NCBI RefSeq assembly: GCF_003003125.1
Contig: NZ_PVTZ01000005.1
Coordinates: forward strand, 150,791-214,790
Source: Laceyella sediminis
GTDB lineage: Bacteria; Bacillota; Bacilli; Thermoactinomycetales; Thermoactinomycetaceae
Direction of reading: 5' to 3'
DNA length: 64,000 bases
Shown here in pieces: positions 25,630 through 35,084 of this stretch. The number at the start of each line of letters is the position of its first letter. The first letter of the stretch is position 1. The position numbers were made by a program, and so were the translations under genes. Below the pieces are notes generated by a model. The model was not told where the DNA came from. It worked only from the letters and a program-made list of their open reading frames with translations, and did no database searches.

Positions 25630-27591
25630 TTAGATCGTTTCCACGCCCGCTTCTGCGAGCATTTGGGCAGTCAGCACAAACATCGCGTGCGACCAAGTGA
25701 GCGGCACTACCCATGCTGGCTCCCCGGTCGCTTTATCGACTTGCTCCGGCAAAAGATCTAACGCTGTGGCATGCTCTACCGCCCAAGTGAAATGTTTTTT
25801 GGCTTCGCTCAAACGGCCTTGCAAGATGCGATATTGCGCCAGCCACAGAGTGGTCAGGATCCACGGGTTCCCCCCGATGTACGTATCATCTTCATAACGG
25901 CGAATCCCTCCCACCACCGGAGCGGTGCATGTCTGTTCGATCGCATCCGCCGTGGCAACCATCCGTGGATCTTCGGGATCAAACACCTGGAAGGGAACAG
26001 ACAAACCGATCAAGCTGATATCCTTCACATCATCTTGCGCCAACTGGCGGCGAACGTAACCCTTGTCGTCCGTCACGGTGGCGACTGGTTTGCCTTGAGC
26101 CACTGCTTCCTCATACTCCGCTTCGCTCACGGAGCGCTTGATCCCACGCAGAAACGTTTGCGTCCGTTCATCAACGGTGTTCTGTTCCATCCCCCGCTTG
26201 ATGCTATCGGCCGCCGCAAGCCAAGCGTCCGCCAAGGAGGCGTGGCCCAACTCTCGCGCGATGGCAGCCGCGCCAGTCAAGCCGCCGAACACAGCTGCCG
26301 CCGAATACGTGTGCTCCGCTTCACGCTCTTCCCAAAGATCCTTGCTGGGAAGGGGCAATCCTGTCTCTTCATCTAGAAAGTTGAGCAAAAAGGTGGCCCC
26401 TTTCTCCACAGCCGGCCACATTTCTTCTAGGAAAGCGCGGTCACCGGTCACAAGAAAATGTTGATGCAATCCCCATAAGATCGAACCGCCTTCATCGATC
26501 TGCAACCCCCACGACGGAGCCAAACGGCCGTCATGATAATGGCGCTGTTGCCAAGAACCGTCCGGGTCCTGTGCGAGCACCGCCCAACGGTAAAACGCCC
26601 GGGATAGCGAAGTTAGTCCCGCTTGGTCAAACGCCGTGGTGATGTAAGCGGCGTCGCGCCCCCAACAGTATGCGTAACCGCCGCAGCGGGTAAAGGCTTC
26701 ATCAAACTCCGGCGCCGCAATCACGCACCCTGTCTTCTGGTCGGACATCAGCTTAAATACGAGCAACGATCGCTCATAGATCGCTTGCACCCGTTCATTC
26801 GCCAAGGCTAACGGTTTGGCCTCCTGCAAGTATGCGCGCCAATATGCTTCCGTCTGGGCCAACCATTCGTCGGCAGCTACCTGCTTGGCCTCCTGCATGT
26901 TGGCAATCGCCTCATGCACAGTCGAGCCCGCGGCCAAGTAGAGCGGCAACACCTGCGTTTCTCCCGGAGCCAAGGTCATTCGAAATGACAGAGCCCCGTG
27001 CGGCACCATGCCAATCGCATCACCCGGCAGATAGCCTGCGGACGCATGATGGAATGCATCACCGATCGCATAGCCTGCGCAATCGTTTGCACCAGACAGC
27101 GCAAAAGCATACTGGTGGCGGAAATAAAGCAATCCGTCGATCTGCCGCTCAAACGCTACGGTGTTGTACAAGGTATGCTCGGCGATCTGTAGAGAAGCGT
27201 ACACGAAAAACGAAAGGGACAAGGGCTCTTTTCCTGTATTGGTCAACGTGACATGACGCACGAGCAAATCTTTATCCGGCACCGCGAAGTCGGTTGTCGC
27301 CACCACCAAGGGAACATCCCGTCCTGTCGCCTGCGTGCGCAGGATATTGGTTCCGGGCAAATAGGTTTGCTCATGGCTCCACGCTTGTTCATTCTCCAGC
27401 CAGCTCGTCGCCGACTGCATTCCGTCCACCAATACCCCCATTTTCATGGTTTCCACATGTTGCGGCATATCCACATGCGGCCACCACAGCCGATGAATTT
27501 CGCCGCGGGCGTCCAAAGCGGCCAACATGGAAGAATTACCGATCACAGCATCGTTGAGATAAGGTTTTTGGGTGATGGGCGATCTGTTCAT
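25630..27591 (-). CDS. GH15-type glucosidase/glucoamylase, intracellular
   Basis: 653 aa from the ATG at 27589-27591, with AAAGGAGC seven bases upstream. The N-terminal half is a beta-sandwich domain (LNDAVIGNSSMLAALDARGE, LWWPHVDMPQ). The C-terminal half is an (alpha/alpha)6 barrel with CGGYAYCWGRDAAY, QIDEGGSILWGLHQH (Glu the likely general acid) and GGNPWILTTLWLAQY. GH15 enzymes release glucose from alpha-glucan ends. There is no signal peptide, so it probably hydrolyses imported maltodextrins. It lies downstream of the LacI regulator and divergent from malEFG. Confidence 0.9.
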   Translation of the reverse strand: MNRSPITQKPYLNDAVIGNSSMLAALDARGEIHRLWWPHVDMPQHVETMKMGVLVDGMQSATSWLENEQAWSHEQTYLPGTNILRTQATGRDVPLVVATTDFAVPDKDLLVRHVTLTNTGKEPLSLSFFVYASLQIAEHTLYNTVAFERQIDGLLYFRHQYAFALSGANDCAGYAIGDAFHHASAGYLPGDAIGMVPHGALSFRMTLAPGETQVLPLYLAAGSTVHEAIANMQEAKQVAADEWLAQTEAYWRAYLQEAKPLALANERVQAIYERSLLVFKLMSDQKTGCVIAAPEFDEAFTRCGGYAYCWGRDAAYITTAFDQAGLTSLSRAFYRWAVLAQDPDGSWQQRHYHDGRLAPSWGLQIDEGGSILWGLHQHFLVTGDRAFLEEMWPAVEKGATFLLNFLDEETGLPLPSKDLWEEREAEHTYSAAAVFGGLTGAAAIARELGHASLADAWLAAADSIKRGMEQNTVDERTQTFLRGIKRSVSEAEYEEAVAQGKPVATVTDDKGYVRRQLAQDDVKDISLIGLSVPFQVFDPEDPRMVATADAIEQTCTAPVVGGIRRYEDDTYIGGNPWILTTLWLAQYRILQGRLSEAKKHFTWAVEHATALDLLPEQVDKATGEPAWVVPLTWSHAMFVLTAQMLAEAGVETI

Positions 27592-27738
27592 GGATGATGC
27601 TCCTTTCGATACAATCGAGATGAGATTTTGGTTGCCGGCGGAGCGGCACGCGAGGAAAGTTCCCCCCGATGAACGCCCCGCCATCCTTGCGGCGAATGAG
27701 GTTACAGCGTTGGCACCGACGGCTTGCATCGGCAAAAA

Positions 27739-28779
27739 TCAAAGGGAATCGTCTGTATGGGATAAAAATCTGACCGATTGGCGAATCACCAGCCGATGCG
27801 GCACAGTCACATTTGGTTCAGGCACTTTTTCCCCTTGCAATATCCGGATCAAGTGGCGCGCTGTCTGATAGCCCAGATGGTAGATGCCGATATCTACTGT
27901 CGTCATCGGCGGATTGCTCAATTCCGACAGCACGATGTTGTTAAAGCCGACGACTGACACATCCTCAGGAATCTGATAACCAGCTCCCACCAATTCACGA
28001 ATCATGCCAAAGGCGACCACATCGTCCGACACCACAAACGCAGTGGGCCGGTCGGGTGCGTTCATCACCATGGAGACAGCGTGAAATCCGTTTTTGGGCA
28101 AAATGTCTGATGCGATCACCCATTCATCCCTAAGTGGCAATTTCACCTGGGATAACGCTTTTTGATAACCAGCCAAGCGGTCGCCCGACACGACCAACTC
28201 CGGCGGGCCGCTAACAAACCCGATGCGGCGGTGCCCCTGGTTGATCAAATGAAACGTCGCATCAAAAGCCGCGGCGATGTTATCATTGTTCACCGCCGGC
28301 ACGTCAGGATGCTCAAGGGAGCGCCCCAACACCACAAACGGAAAATCCAACGCTAGCAATTTTTCTATTACGGGGTCCGCTTTGCGGGGCTTGATCAGGA
28401 TCATCCCATCCACCTGACGCCCCAACACCATGCGGGTAACCGTTTCCATTTCTTCTTTCGGATTATTGGCCGAAGACATCAACAAGTCATATTGTTTTTG
28501 ATTCGCGCAAGCCAGCATGCCCCGCAACACTTCAGAGAAAAAGGGGTTGGCAAACAGCTCTTCGGCCGAACGCGGCAACACGAGCCCCAACGTTTTGGTG
28601 CTTTTGGAGACCAGTTTCTTCGCTGTCATGTTGGGATGGTAACCGAGCGTTTCCATCGCTTGCCGCACTTTTTCGGCGGTGGCCTTGCTGATACGCGGAT
28701 GATTAGAGATGACGCGGGAGACAGTAGAAGGGGATACCCCCGCCAACCGCGCCACATCTTTAATGGTTACAGAAGGCAT
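27739..28779 (-). CDS. malR: LacI-family regulator, maltodextrin type
   Basis: 346 aa from the ATG at 28777-28779, behind GGAGAG. The N-terminal LacI helix-turn-helix (VTIKDVARLAGVSPSTVSRV) and hinge are followed by a periplasmic-binding-protein-like sensor domain (LGLVLPRSAEELFANPFFSE, VSVVGFNNIVLSELSNPPMT). It lies between the GH15 gene and the divergent malEFG genes. Several CAAACG-type palindromes sit in the divergent region, so autoregulation and control of malEFG are likely. The assignment to maltose or maltodextrin rests on the neighbours. Confidence 0.88.
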   Translation of the reverse strand: MPSVTIKDVARLAGVSPSTVSRVISNHPRISKATAEKVRQAMETLGYHPNMTAKKLVSKSTKTLGLVLPRSAEELFANPFFSEVLRGMLACANQKQYDLLMSSANNPKEEMETVTRMVLGRQVDGMILIKPRKADPVIEKLLALDFPFVVLGRSLEHPDVPAVNNDNIAAAFDATFHLINQGHRRIGFVSGPPELVVSGDRLAGYQKALSQVKLPLRDEWVIASDILPKNGFHAVSMVMNAPDRPTAFVVSDDVVAFGMIRELVGAGYQIPEDVSVVGFNNIVLSELSNPPMTTVDIGIYHLGYQTARHLIRILQGEKVPEPNVTVPHRLVIRQSVRFLSHTDDSL

Positions 28780-28798
28780 CGCTTTCTCTCCAAATTTG

Positions 28799-28812
28799 TG
28801 CAAACGTTTGTA
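28799..28812. promoter_or_regulatory. LacI-type operator upstream of malR
   Basis: Perfect palindrome CAAACGTTTG (28801-28810), flanked by TG and TA. It lies 20 bases upstream of the malR start, a position suited to autorepression. Such sites are bound by LacI-family regulators including CcpA. Confidence 0.75.
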
Positions 28813-29011
28813 TATCCTATCCTAGCGGAAAGGCCGAAGATTGTAAACCTCCCCTTTTCCGGCGCGCAAAAATCTTGTGATCACGTGTAAAATAACACAT
28901 TTCACGCAAGCTATCATTAATATAACGAAGAAATATCTAGAAAACAGACGAAATTTAAAGACAACCTCTACATATCGCTGTTTACGCCTTATTTTGGCAA
29001 TATTTGATCGT

Positions 29012-29027
29012 GTGCAAACGCTTTCCA
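29012..29027. promoter_or_regulatory. Second LacI/CcpA-type operator, near the malE promoter
   Basis: TGCAAACGCTTTCC resembles a cre or MalR site. It overlaps a possible -35 (TTTCCA, 29022-29027) that is followed 17 bases later by TAGGAT (29045-29050). Confidence 0.6.
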
Positions 29028-29085
29028 ACTCCCTCTTTTTGGTGTAGGATAAGTCATACAGGAGAACTGCCTCATCACGTCTTTT

Positions 29086-29101
29086 TGCGAAAACGTTTGC
29101 A
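29086..29101. promoter_or_regulatory. Third LacI/CcpA-type operator, downstream of the malE promoter
   Basis: TGCGAAAACGTTTGCA is a near-palindrome of the same class, placed between the probable promoter and malE. Confidence 0.7.
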
Positions 29102-29239
29102 CTGATGTTGAAATGTTGGGCTAGTCATTATCATCGATCCTCTTTTACCCTTGTCCCCTGCCTTCATCAAGAAGCGGCATGGGCTGATAACCTCCCGGAC
29201 ATTTCAACAGTACATCCACAGAAAGGGGCTAACAGGTAC

Positions 29240-30490
29240 ATGAAAAAATTTTTGCGCACCTTTGCTTCCGTCGCGCTCGCGGGTTCGTTGCTGGTCGGTT
29301 GTAGCCCTTCTGCCACCGAACAGTCATCCGGACCGGTCACCATCACTTTCTGGAACACGATGAATACAGAAGAGACAGAAACATTGAAAGAAATTATCGC
29401 CAATTTCGAAAAAGAGCACAAAGACATCAAAGTCAAAATGGAAAACGTGCCATTCGCCGAAGGGCAGAACAAATTTAAAACCGCAGCCCAAGCGGGCAAA
29501 GGCCCTGACGTCCTTCGTTCTGAAATCGCTTGGACACCGGAATTCGCCGCATTGGGCCTGCTAGAACCCCTCGATAATTACTTCAAAGACCAAGACGACT
29601 TTTTGGATAATGCCCTCAAATACAGCAAGTGGAACGGAAAAACCTGGAGTGTACCCCAAGTAACCGATGCACTCGGCCTGCTCTACAACAAAAAACTGCT
29701 GGCGGAAAAAGGATTTAAGGAACCACCCAAAACCATGGACGAATTTTACCAAATGGCTAAAGCCTTGTCCGACCCGGCCAAAGATAAGTGGGGATTCTAT
29801 TACCGCCAGTCGGACGCTTACTGGTTTCAGCCCTTCATGTGGGCCTTTGGCGGTGGGTTAATCACGGAGAATAAAGAAATTCAAATCAACAACGCCGGAT
29901 CGGTCAAAGGATTGGAATTTTTGCTCAAACTTCGGGATGATAAAGTGATGCCCGACGAGTTCAGCGCCGCCAACGATTACAACAATCTGCAACAAGCGTT
30001 CAAAACCGGGCGCGCTGCAATGGTCTTCCAAGGTCCTTGGGCCACGTCGGATCTCTTGCAAGGTGAGCAATTCAAAGATCCAAACAACCTGGGCATCGCC
30101 CCAATTCCAGCCGGCCCGGAAGGCAAAACCGGATCTCCGGTCGGGGGGAACGGCTTCGTCATCTATGCTGGTTCCAAACACAAAGAAGCCTCCTACAAAT
30201 TTATCGCTTACTTGACCAATGCGGAAAACCAAGCCAAGTTCGCCTCCAAAAACGGGCTTATCCCGACCCGCAAATCGGCGTTTGAGCTTAAAGAAGTGAA
30301 GGAAAATCGCTTGGTCAACGACTGGCGCCCCGTCCTCGACAAAGCGACCAACCGCCCAGTCATCCCGGAAGGCGGCCAGATCTACACCACGTTCAATCCG
30401 GAAATCCAAGCTGCCTTCAAAAAAGAAAAAACACCGCAACAAGCGTTGGATGCAGTGGCCGAATCTTGGAAAAAGTTGCTTAAGAAATAA
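29240..30490 (+). CDS. malE: Maltose/maltodextrin ABC transporter substrate-binding lipoprotein
   Basis: 416 aa. The ATG at 29240 has AAAGGGG upstream. The signal peptide ends in the lipobox LLVGC, so the protein is anchored outside the membrane as a lipoprotein. It is an extracellular solute-binding protein of family 1 (VTITFWNTMNTEETETLKEI, AGKGPDVLRSEIAWTPEFA, AMVFQGPWATSDLL, GGNGFVIYAGSKHKE). It delivers oligosaccharides to MalFG. The divergent position next to a LacI regulator and a cytoplasmic GH15 enzyme supports maltodextrin as substrate. Confidence 0.92.
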   Translation: MKKFLRTFASVALAGSLLVGCSPSATEQSSGPVTITFWNTMNTEETETLKEIIANFEKEHKDIKVKMENVPFAEGQNKFKTAAQAGKGPDVLRSEIAWTPEFAALGLLEPLDNYFKDQDDFLDNALKYSKWNGKTWSVPQVTDALGLLYNKKLLAEKGFKEPPKTMDEFYQMAKALSDPAKDKWGFYYRQSDAYWFQPFMWAFGGGLITENKEIQINNAGSVKGLEFLLKLRDDKVMPDEFSAANDYNNLQQAFKTGRAAMVFQGPWATSDLLQGEQFKDPNNLGIAPIPAGPEGKTGSPVGGNGFVIYAGSKHKEASYKFIAYLTNAENQAKFASKNGLIPTRKSAFELKEVKENRLVNDWRPVLDKATNRPVIPEGGQIYTTFNPEIQAAFKKEKTPQQALDAVAESWKKLLKK

Positions 30491-30604
30491 TTGTCCGCCC
30501 GCATTCATTCCGCTGGCGGGCCAAAGGGAAGAGGAGCGAACAGCCCTCTTCCCTCTTCACACTCTTTGCGCAAAAGCGCCAATGATGGAAGGAGGCGGGC
30601 TAAA

Positions 30605-31525
30605 GTGAGTACCCGTAATAATGCGTGGATCGCATATGTCTTCTTAGCACCTGTGTTCATCGTTATGACCTTGCTCGTTTTTATTCCGCTGGCACAAGGC
30701 ATCTCGTACAGCTTTACCAACATGAACCAATACAACATGGGCAACCAATTCCTGCCGCCCAGCTATGAATGGATCGGCTTGAAAAACTACAGCGACCTCT
30801 TCGGCACCATCTTCCAACCCAAATCCGTCTTCCGTGACGTTTTAGTACAAACTGCGATCTGGACTTTCGTCAACGTGTTTTTCCACTTCACCTTGGGCTT
30901 GTTCCTGGCTTTGCTGCTGAATCGCAAGATCAAAGGCAGAGGCATTTACCGGATGTTGCTCATGGTCCCTTGGGCGGTGCCTTCCTTTGTTGGCGCTTTC
31001 GCTTGGCAATGGATGTACAACGACAAATACGGCTTGTTTAATTTGGTGCTGAAAAACCTGGGCCTCCCTGCCGTGCCCTGGCTGGGAGACAGCTTCTGGG
31101 CGATGTTTTCGGCCATTTTGGTCAATGTTTGGATCGGCATTCCGTTCATGATGGTCACCCTCTTAGGCGGCTTGCAGAGCATCCCGGAGTCGCTATATGA
31201 GGCAGCGCGCATCGATGGCGCCACCTGGTGGCAACAGTTGAAAAACATCACGTTGCCCCTGCTGAAACCCGTCGCCGCTACTGCCACCACACTTGGGATC
31301 ATCTGGACATTTAACATGTTCAACATCATTTATCTGATTACGGGCGGCGGTCCGGTTCACTCCACCGAAATCCTAGTGACCTACGCGTACCGAGAAGCGT
31401 TCCGCAATTGGAATTTGGGAATCGCTTCAACCTACGGGGTTGTGATCCTGAGTGTGCTCATCGTCTTCACTCTCTTTTATCGACGCGTGCTAAAAGCCAA
31501 TGCCAACGAGGGGGTGTATTACTGA
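30605..31525 (+). CDS. malF: Maltodextrin ABC transporter permease MalF
   Basis: 306 aa from the GTG at 30605, behind GGAAGGAGG; an upstream open stretch has no ribosome binding site. It has six membrane helices, beginning WIAYVFLAPVFIVMTLLVFI. The ATPase-contact EAA loop is EAARIDGATWWQQLKNITLP. It pairs with MalG in the inner membrane. The short gap after malE contains a GC-rich inverted repeat (about 30496-30520) that may lower expression of the permeases relative to the binding protein. Confidence 0.93.
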   Translation: MSTRNNAWIAYVFLAPVFIVMTLLVFIPLAQGISYSFTNMNQYNMGNQFLPPSYEWIGLKNYSDLFGTIFQPKSVFRDVLVQTAIWTFVNVFFHFTLGLFLALLLNRKIKGRGIYRMLLMVPWAVPSFVGAFAWQWMYNDKYGLFNLVLKNLGLPAVPWLGDSFWAMFSAILVNVWIGIPFMMVTLLGGLQSIPESLYEAARIDGATWWQQLKNITLPLLKPVAATATTLGIIWTFNMFNIIYLITGGGPVHSTEILVTYAYREAFRNWNLGIASTYGVVILSVLIVFTLFYRRVLKANANEGVYY

Positions 31526-31526
31526 G

Positions 31527-32354
31527 ATGCGCCAATCAAACGGATGGGTACACCTGATTTTGATCATTTCCTGCTTTCTCGCCGTGTTTCCAGTTCTCTG
31601 GATCTTGGCGACCAGTTTCAAGCCGGAAGCGGAGGTCTTTTCCAGCTCAATCCAATGGATTCCTGAAACCTTCACCTTGGAAAACTACAAGACTGTCTTA
31701 ACCCGCTCGAATGGAATCTTCCTAACCTGGTTTAAGAACAGCGTCCTGATCGCCCTGTTTACCACCTTGGTCGGCTTGGTCTTGTCGACGACGGCGGCTT
31801 ACGCCATTTCGCGCTATAAATTCCGCGGGCGAAGCGGCGTGGAACTCAGCGTGTTGATCACGCAGATGTTTCCTGGCGCGCTGCTGATCATCCCGCTCTA
31901 TCTGATCATCAACAAACTGGGGTTGCTAAACAGTTACTTTGGTATTATCTTGGCTTACTCCACAGTTTCGGTGCCTTTTTGCATCATGAACTTGAAAAGT
32001 TTCTTCGACACCATCCCTTATGAGCTAGAAGAAGCGGCCCGGGTAGACGGGTTGTCTCACTTGGGTACCTTTGTGCGGATCGTCCTGCCGCTCTCCTTGC
32101 CCGGCCTGGCTGTGACGGCGTTTTATTCCTTCATCACCGCCTGGAATGAATTTTTGATCGCCATCACCTTAATGAATGAAGAAACGATGTACACCTTGCC
32201 GATTGGCTTGCAGCAGTTCGTCAATCAATTCAACACCGACTACCACCTGATGGCGGCTGCCGCAATCCTAATCACGTTGCCGGTCTTGTGCTTCTTCCTG
32301 TTTGCGCAACGCTACTTGATCTCCGGCATGACCGCCGGTGGCACCAAAGGGTAA
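31527..32354 (+). CDS. malG: Maltodextrin ABC transporter permease MalG
   Basis: 275 aa; the ATG at 31527 follows one base after the malF stop. Six membrane helices, with the EAA loop EEAARVDGLSHLGTFVRIVL. No ATPase gene follows, so the transporter probably uses a shared MsmX/MsmK-type ATPase encoded elsewhere, as is common in Bacillales. Confidence 0.93.
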   Translation: MRQSNGWVHLILIISCFLAVFPVLWILATSFKPEAEVFSSSIQWIPETFTLENYKTVLTRSNGIFLTWFKNSVLIALFTTLVGLVLSTTAAYAISRYKFRGRSGVELSVLITQMFPGALLIIPLYLIINKLGLLNSYFGIILAYSTVSVPFCIMNLKSFFDTIPYELEEAARVDGLSHLGTFVRIVLPLSLPGLAVTAFYSFITAWNEFLIAITLMNEETMYTLPIGLQQFVNQFNTDYHLMAAAAILITLPVLCFFLFAQRYLISGMTAGGTKG

Positions 32355-32412
32355 TTTTCAGCCCAAGACAAGACCAGCAAACAAAGAGTTGAATGTTAAA
32401 TCCAACCGTTCT

Positions 32413-32441
32413 AAAACCCCAACCATTGGGGTTCTTTTTTT
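32413..32441 (+). terminator. Intrinsic terminator after malG
   Basis: AACCCCAA-CCA-TTGGGGTT followed by seven T. Confidence 0.9.
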
Positions 32442-32527
32442 GTGTCCTTCCTTCTTCTCGGGTATGGCCAAGCACCAACAAACGCCCCCAGAATAGAATA
32501 ATCATAAATCCATGGGAGGTGCCTATC

Positions 32528-32752
32528 ATGACTCAAAACCAGCCCTATGCACATGAATATGAAGAGCAGCATGCGCCTTATGCGTTTGGGGAGGAATTGA
32601 TGACGCACAACGCTTGGCCGACGCCCGACGCCCAGACGCAACAATTTTATCCGTTCTTCTTCTTCACCTTTCCGTTCCCGCGTCCCTTTCCGTTTTTCAC
32701 CGCTCCTTTCTTTCCATATCGGAGACCTTATCGGAGATATAGATATTGGTAA
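32528..32752 (+). CDS. Small Phe/Pro/Arg/Tyr-rich protein
   Basis: 74 aa. The ATG at 32528 has GGGAGGTG upstream and a terminator follows, so it is a well-formed gene. The N-terminal half is polar (MTQNQPYAHEYEEQHAPYAF). The C-terminal half is a low-complexity stretch rich in Phe and Pro that ends in PYRRPYRRYRYW. I do not recognise a family. The composition resembles some spore-coat or surface structural peptides, which is only a suggestion. Confidence 0.7.
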   Translation: MTQNQPYAHEYEEQHAPYAFGEELMTHNAWPTPDAQTQQFYPFFFFTFPFPRPFPFFTAPFFPYRRPYRRYRYW

Positions 32753-32766
32753 TGTCGGCCCAATAC

Positions 32767-32814
32767 AAAAACCACCCCAAGCCTGGCAACCAGGCATCTG
32801 AGGTGGTTTTTTGG
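32767..32814. terminator. Bidirectional terminator between the Phe-rich gene and uppP
   Basis: AACCACC pairs with GGTGGTT around an inner CCTGG/CCAGG hairpin, with TTTTTT on the plus strand and A/T runs on the other. It lies between convergent genes. Confidence 0.8.
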
Positions 32815-32819
32815 TATGG

Positions 32820-33641
32820 TCAAGATACGACAAAGAACAAGATCAACGCCAGCACGATGCGGTAAATGGCAAACGGCACCAGCTTGATTTTGTTGATCAG
32901 CTTCAGGAAGTAACGGATTGACAGCAGGGCAAAGATAAAGGCACTCACAAAGCCAGCGATGAAAAACGGCAATGCATCCATTGTGAAATGCTCCCAGTTT
33001 TTGAGCAAGGATACGGTGCTAGCCCCCAACATGATCGGTACAGCCATGATGAAGGTGAAATCCGAGGCCGCACGGTGGCTCAAGCCCATCAACACCCCGC
33101 CGGAAATGGTCGACCCAGAACGGGAAAAGCCCGGCCACAACACGGCGATGCATTGGAACAACCCGATCCCGATCGCATGCTTGTATGTAATCTGATCCAC
33201 TGTCTCCACTTTGGGTCGAGCCGGACGGAACCAGTCTGCGGCAATCATCAAAATAGCGCCGCCGATCAAAGAGTAGATAACCAAATTAACAGTAAAGAAT
33301 TCCTCAATTTTATCTTCAAACAACAGCCCCAAGATGCCAGCCGGCAACAGACCGACAATCACTTGGGTCAATTTGAGGCGACTGCCTTCTCCATCTGTCT
33401 TCTTGCCCAGTCCCAGCAGGTCGATAAAGCGGTCTTTCATCACGACGACCACAGCCAGAACCGAACCCAACTGGATGCAGACTTTGAATGTCACCGCCAC
33501 GTCATGTCCGAATATCTCTTTCGATTTCAACCACAGATCATCGACAATAATCATGTGTCCCGTGGACGAAACCGGGGCAAACTCTGTCAATCCTTCAACA
33601 AGCCCCAAGATGATGGCTACGATAATGTCCCACAAGTTCAA
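32820..33641 (-). CDS. uppP: Undecaprenyl-diphosphate phosphatase
   Basis: 273 aa polytopic BacA/UppP-family membrane phosphatase that recycles undecaprenyl carrier lipid for wall synthesis. Family motifs are GLVEGLTEFAPVSSTGHMII (with the PxSSTGH signature) near the N-terminus and CIAVLWPGFSRSGSTISGG in the middle. The start is taken as the TTG at 33639-33641, giving MNLWDII like known UppP N-termini, with AGGAAAGG seven bases upstream. An in-frame ATG at 33674 would place the ribosome binding site inside the gene. Confidence 0.93.
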   Translation of the reverse strand: MNLWDIIVAIILGLVEGLTEFAPVSSTGHMIIVDDLWLKSKEIFGHDVAVTFKVCIQLGSVLAVVVVMKDRFIDLLGLGKKTDGEGSRLKLTQVIVGLLPAGILGLLFEDKIEEFFTVNLVIYSLIGGAILMIAADWFRPARPKVETVDQITYKHAIGIGLFQCIAVLWPGFSRSGSTISGGVLMGLSHRAASDFTFIMAVPIMLGASTVSLLKNWEHFTMDALPFFIAGFVSAFIFALLSIRYFLKLINKIKLVPFAIYRIVLALILFFVVS

Positions 33642-34120
33642 TTCCTCACCTTTCCTGACACGATGTGTGTGCATTATTCTGTTTCAATTCAAACCTATTC
33701 TGATTATAACAGTGTTGCAAGAAGGAAGTTGGTTCAATTTATTGAACCTATGCAGACAAACTCACAATCTGAATCAAGCGGATGCAACAGTCGCAGGAAG
33801 ATGTGAAAAACCCCAAGAAAGACAAGCACTTTGCTCGCGGCTGGAGGTTGTTGGTAACGCACCTTCCCGTGGAGCTGCTCATCAACGGCTTGTTTCTTAT
33901 GTATGCTAATTATGCCGCATTGATGAGCACATTCTGTTTCACCCTCCCCACAAAAAATTCGGACCTGTGAATCCATCTGCGTGAAACACCTTTTTCATCA
34001 ACTTCCCAGCTTATTATCGAATCAAAGATTTAATTGCGCCTTATCTTTTTCTTAAATCATTCTTCATTGTGCATACGAAAGCGAATGAAAAATCGGATGT
34101 AAAGCGGCTCCGACGACGAG
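33642..34120. other. Intergenic region without a recognisable gene
   Basis: About 480 bases upstream of uppP and downstream of murQ. Short frames on both strands overlap each other and have no clear ribosome binding sites. The right half is AT-rich. Confidence 0.5.
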
Positions 34121-35035
34121 TCACCGCGCCAGCGAAAGCGCTCGGCGCACATTGCCATTTGCCCGCTCTAGCAACCTGACGGCCCTTTCGTAAGTGGTTT
34201 CCGCCTTGATCATGACGATCGCCGTTTTCACTTCATGACGTGCTTGTTCCAATGATTCTTCCGCCCGTTCACGGGAAACGCCTGTCACGGTGCGGATGAT
34301 TTCGATGGCCCGCTCCTTCAGTTTGCGGTTGCTGATGTTCACATCCACCATTAAGTTTTCGTACACTTTGCCCAGCTTTACCATGGTGGCGGTGGAAATC
34401 ATATTCAGAACCATCTTCTGCGCCGTTCCCGCCTTCATCCGGGTGGAGCCGGCCAACACCTCCGGCCCCACAACCACTTCAATCGCCTGATCAGCCTCCT
34501 GACTGATACGGGCACGCTCATTGCAGGAAAGAGCGACCGTACGAGCGCCAATGCGGCGGGCATACTTCAGCGCGCCGATCACATACGGCGTACGTCCGCT
34601 GGCGGCGATCCCCACCACCGTATCCCGATCGGTGAGGCCGATTTCGCGCAAATCCCGCTCGCCCCATTCCTCATTGTCTTCGGCGCCTTCCACCGCTTGG
34701 ACAAAGGCTTTTTCACCACCGGCCATCAATCCCAATACCGTTTCGGGACTCGTGCTAAACGTAGGCGGGCATTCCACTGCATCCAAGACGCCCAACCGCC
34801 CGCTAGTACCGGCTCCCACATAGATCAACCGCCCGCCCAAGCTCAACGACTGCACCGCATACTCCACAGCCACTTGGACATCAGGCAGTACCTTTTGAAC
34901 AGCCAACGCCACTTTTTGATCTTCTTCATTAATGATGCGCAAAATCTCCAACGTGTCGGCGGAATCCAACCTCATAGACTTTTCATTCCGCGACTCTGTC
35001 GTCAACGTGCTTAACCGCTCATTGATTTGCTTCAA
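34121..35035 (-). CDS. murQ: N-acetylmuramic acid 6-phosphate etherase
   Basis: 304 aa from the TTG at 35033-35035, with GGAGGG upstream; an ATG 18 bases earlier would overlap that site. MurQ cleaves the lactyl ether of MurNAc 6-phosphate during recycling of the cell wall. It has the SIS sugar-phosphate-binding fold: [35 protein letters not shown] and [15 protein letters not shown]. No MurP or AmiD-type partner is adjacent. Confidence 0.93.
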   Translation of the reverse strand: MKQINERLSTLTTESRNEKSMRLDSADTLEILRIINEEDQKVALAVQKVLPDVQVAVEYAVQSLSLGGRLIYVGAGTSGRLGVLDAVECPPTFSTSPETVLGLMAGGEKAFVQAVEGAEDNEEWGERDLREIGLTDRDTVVGIAASGRTPYVIGALKYARRIGARTVALSCNERARISQEADQAIEVVVGPEVLAGSTRMKAGTAQKMVLNMISTATMVKLGKVYENLMVDVNISNRKLKERAIEIIRTVTGVSRERAEESLEQARHEVKTAIVMIKAETTYERAVRLLERANGNVRRALSLAR

Positions 35036-35084
35036 TCTCGTCCACCCTCCCATGCTTAATCCGTTCCCATGTCATCCCACGTCC

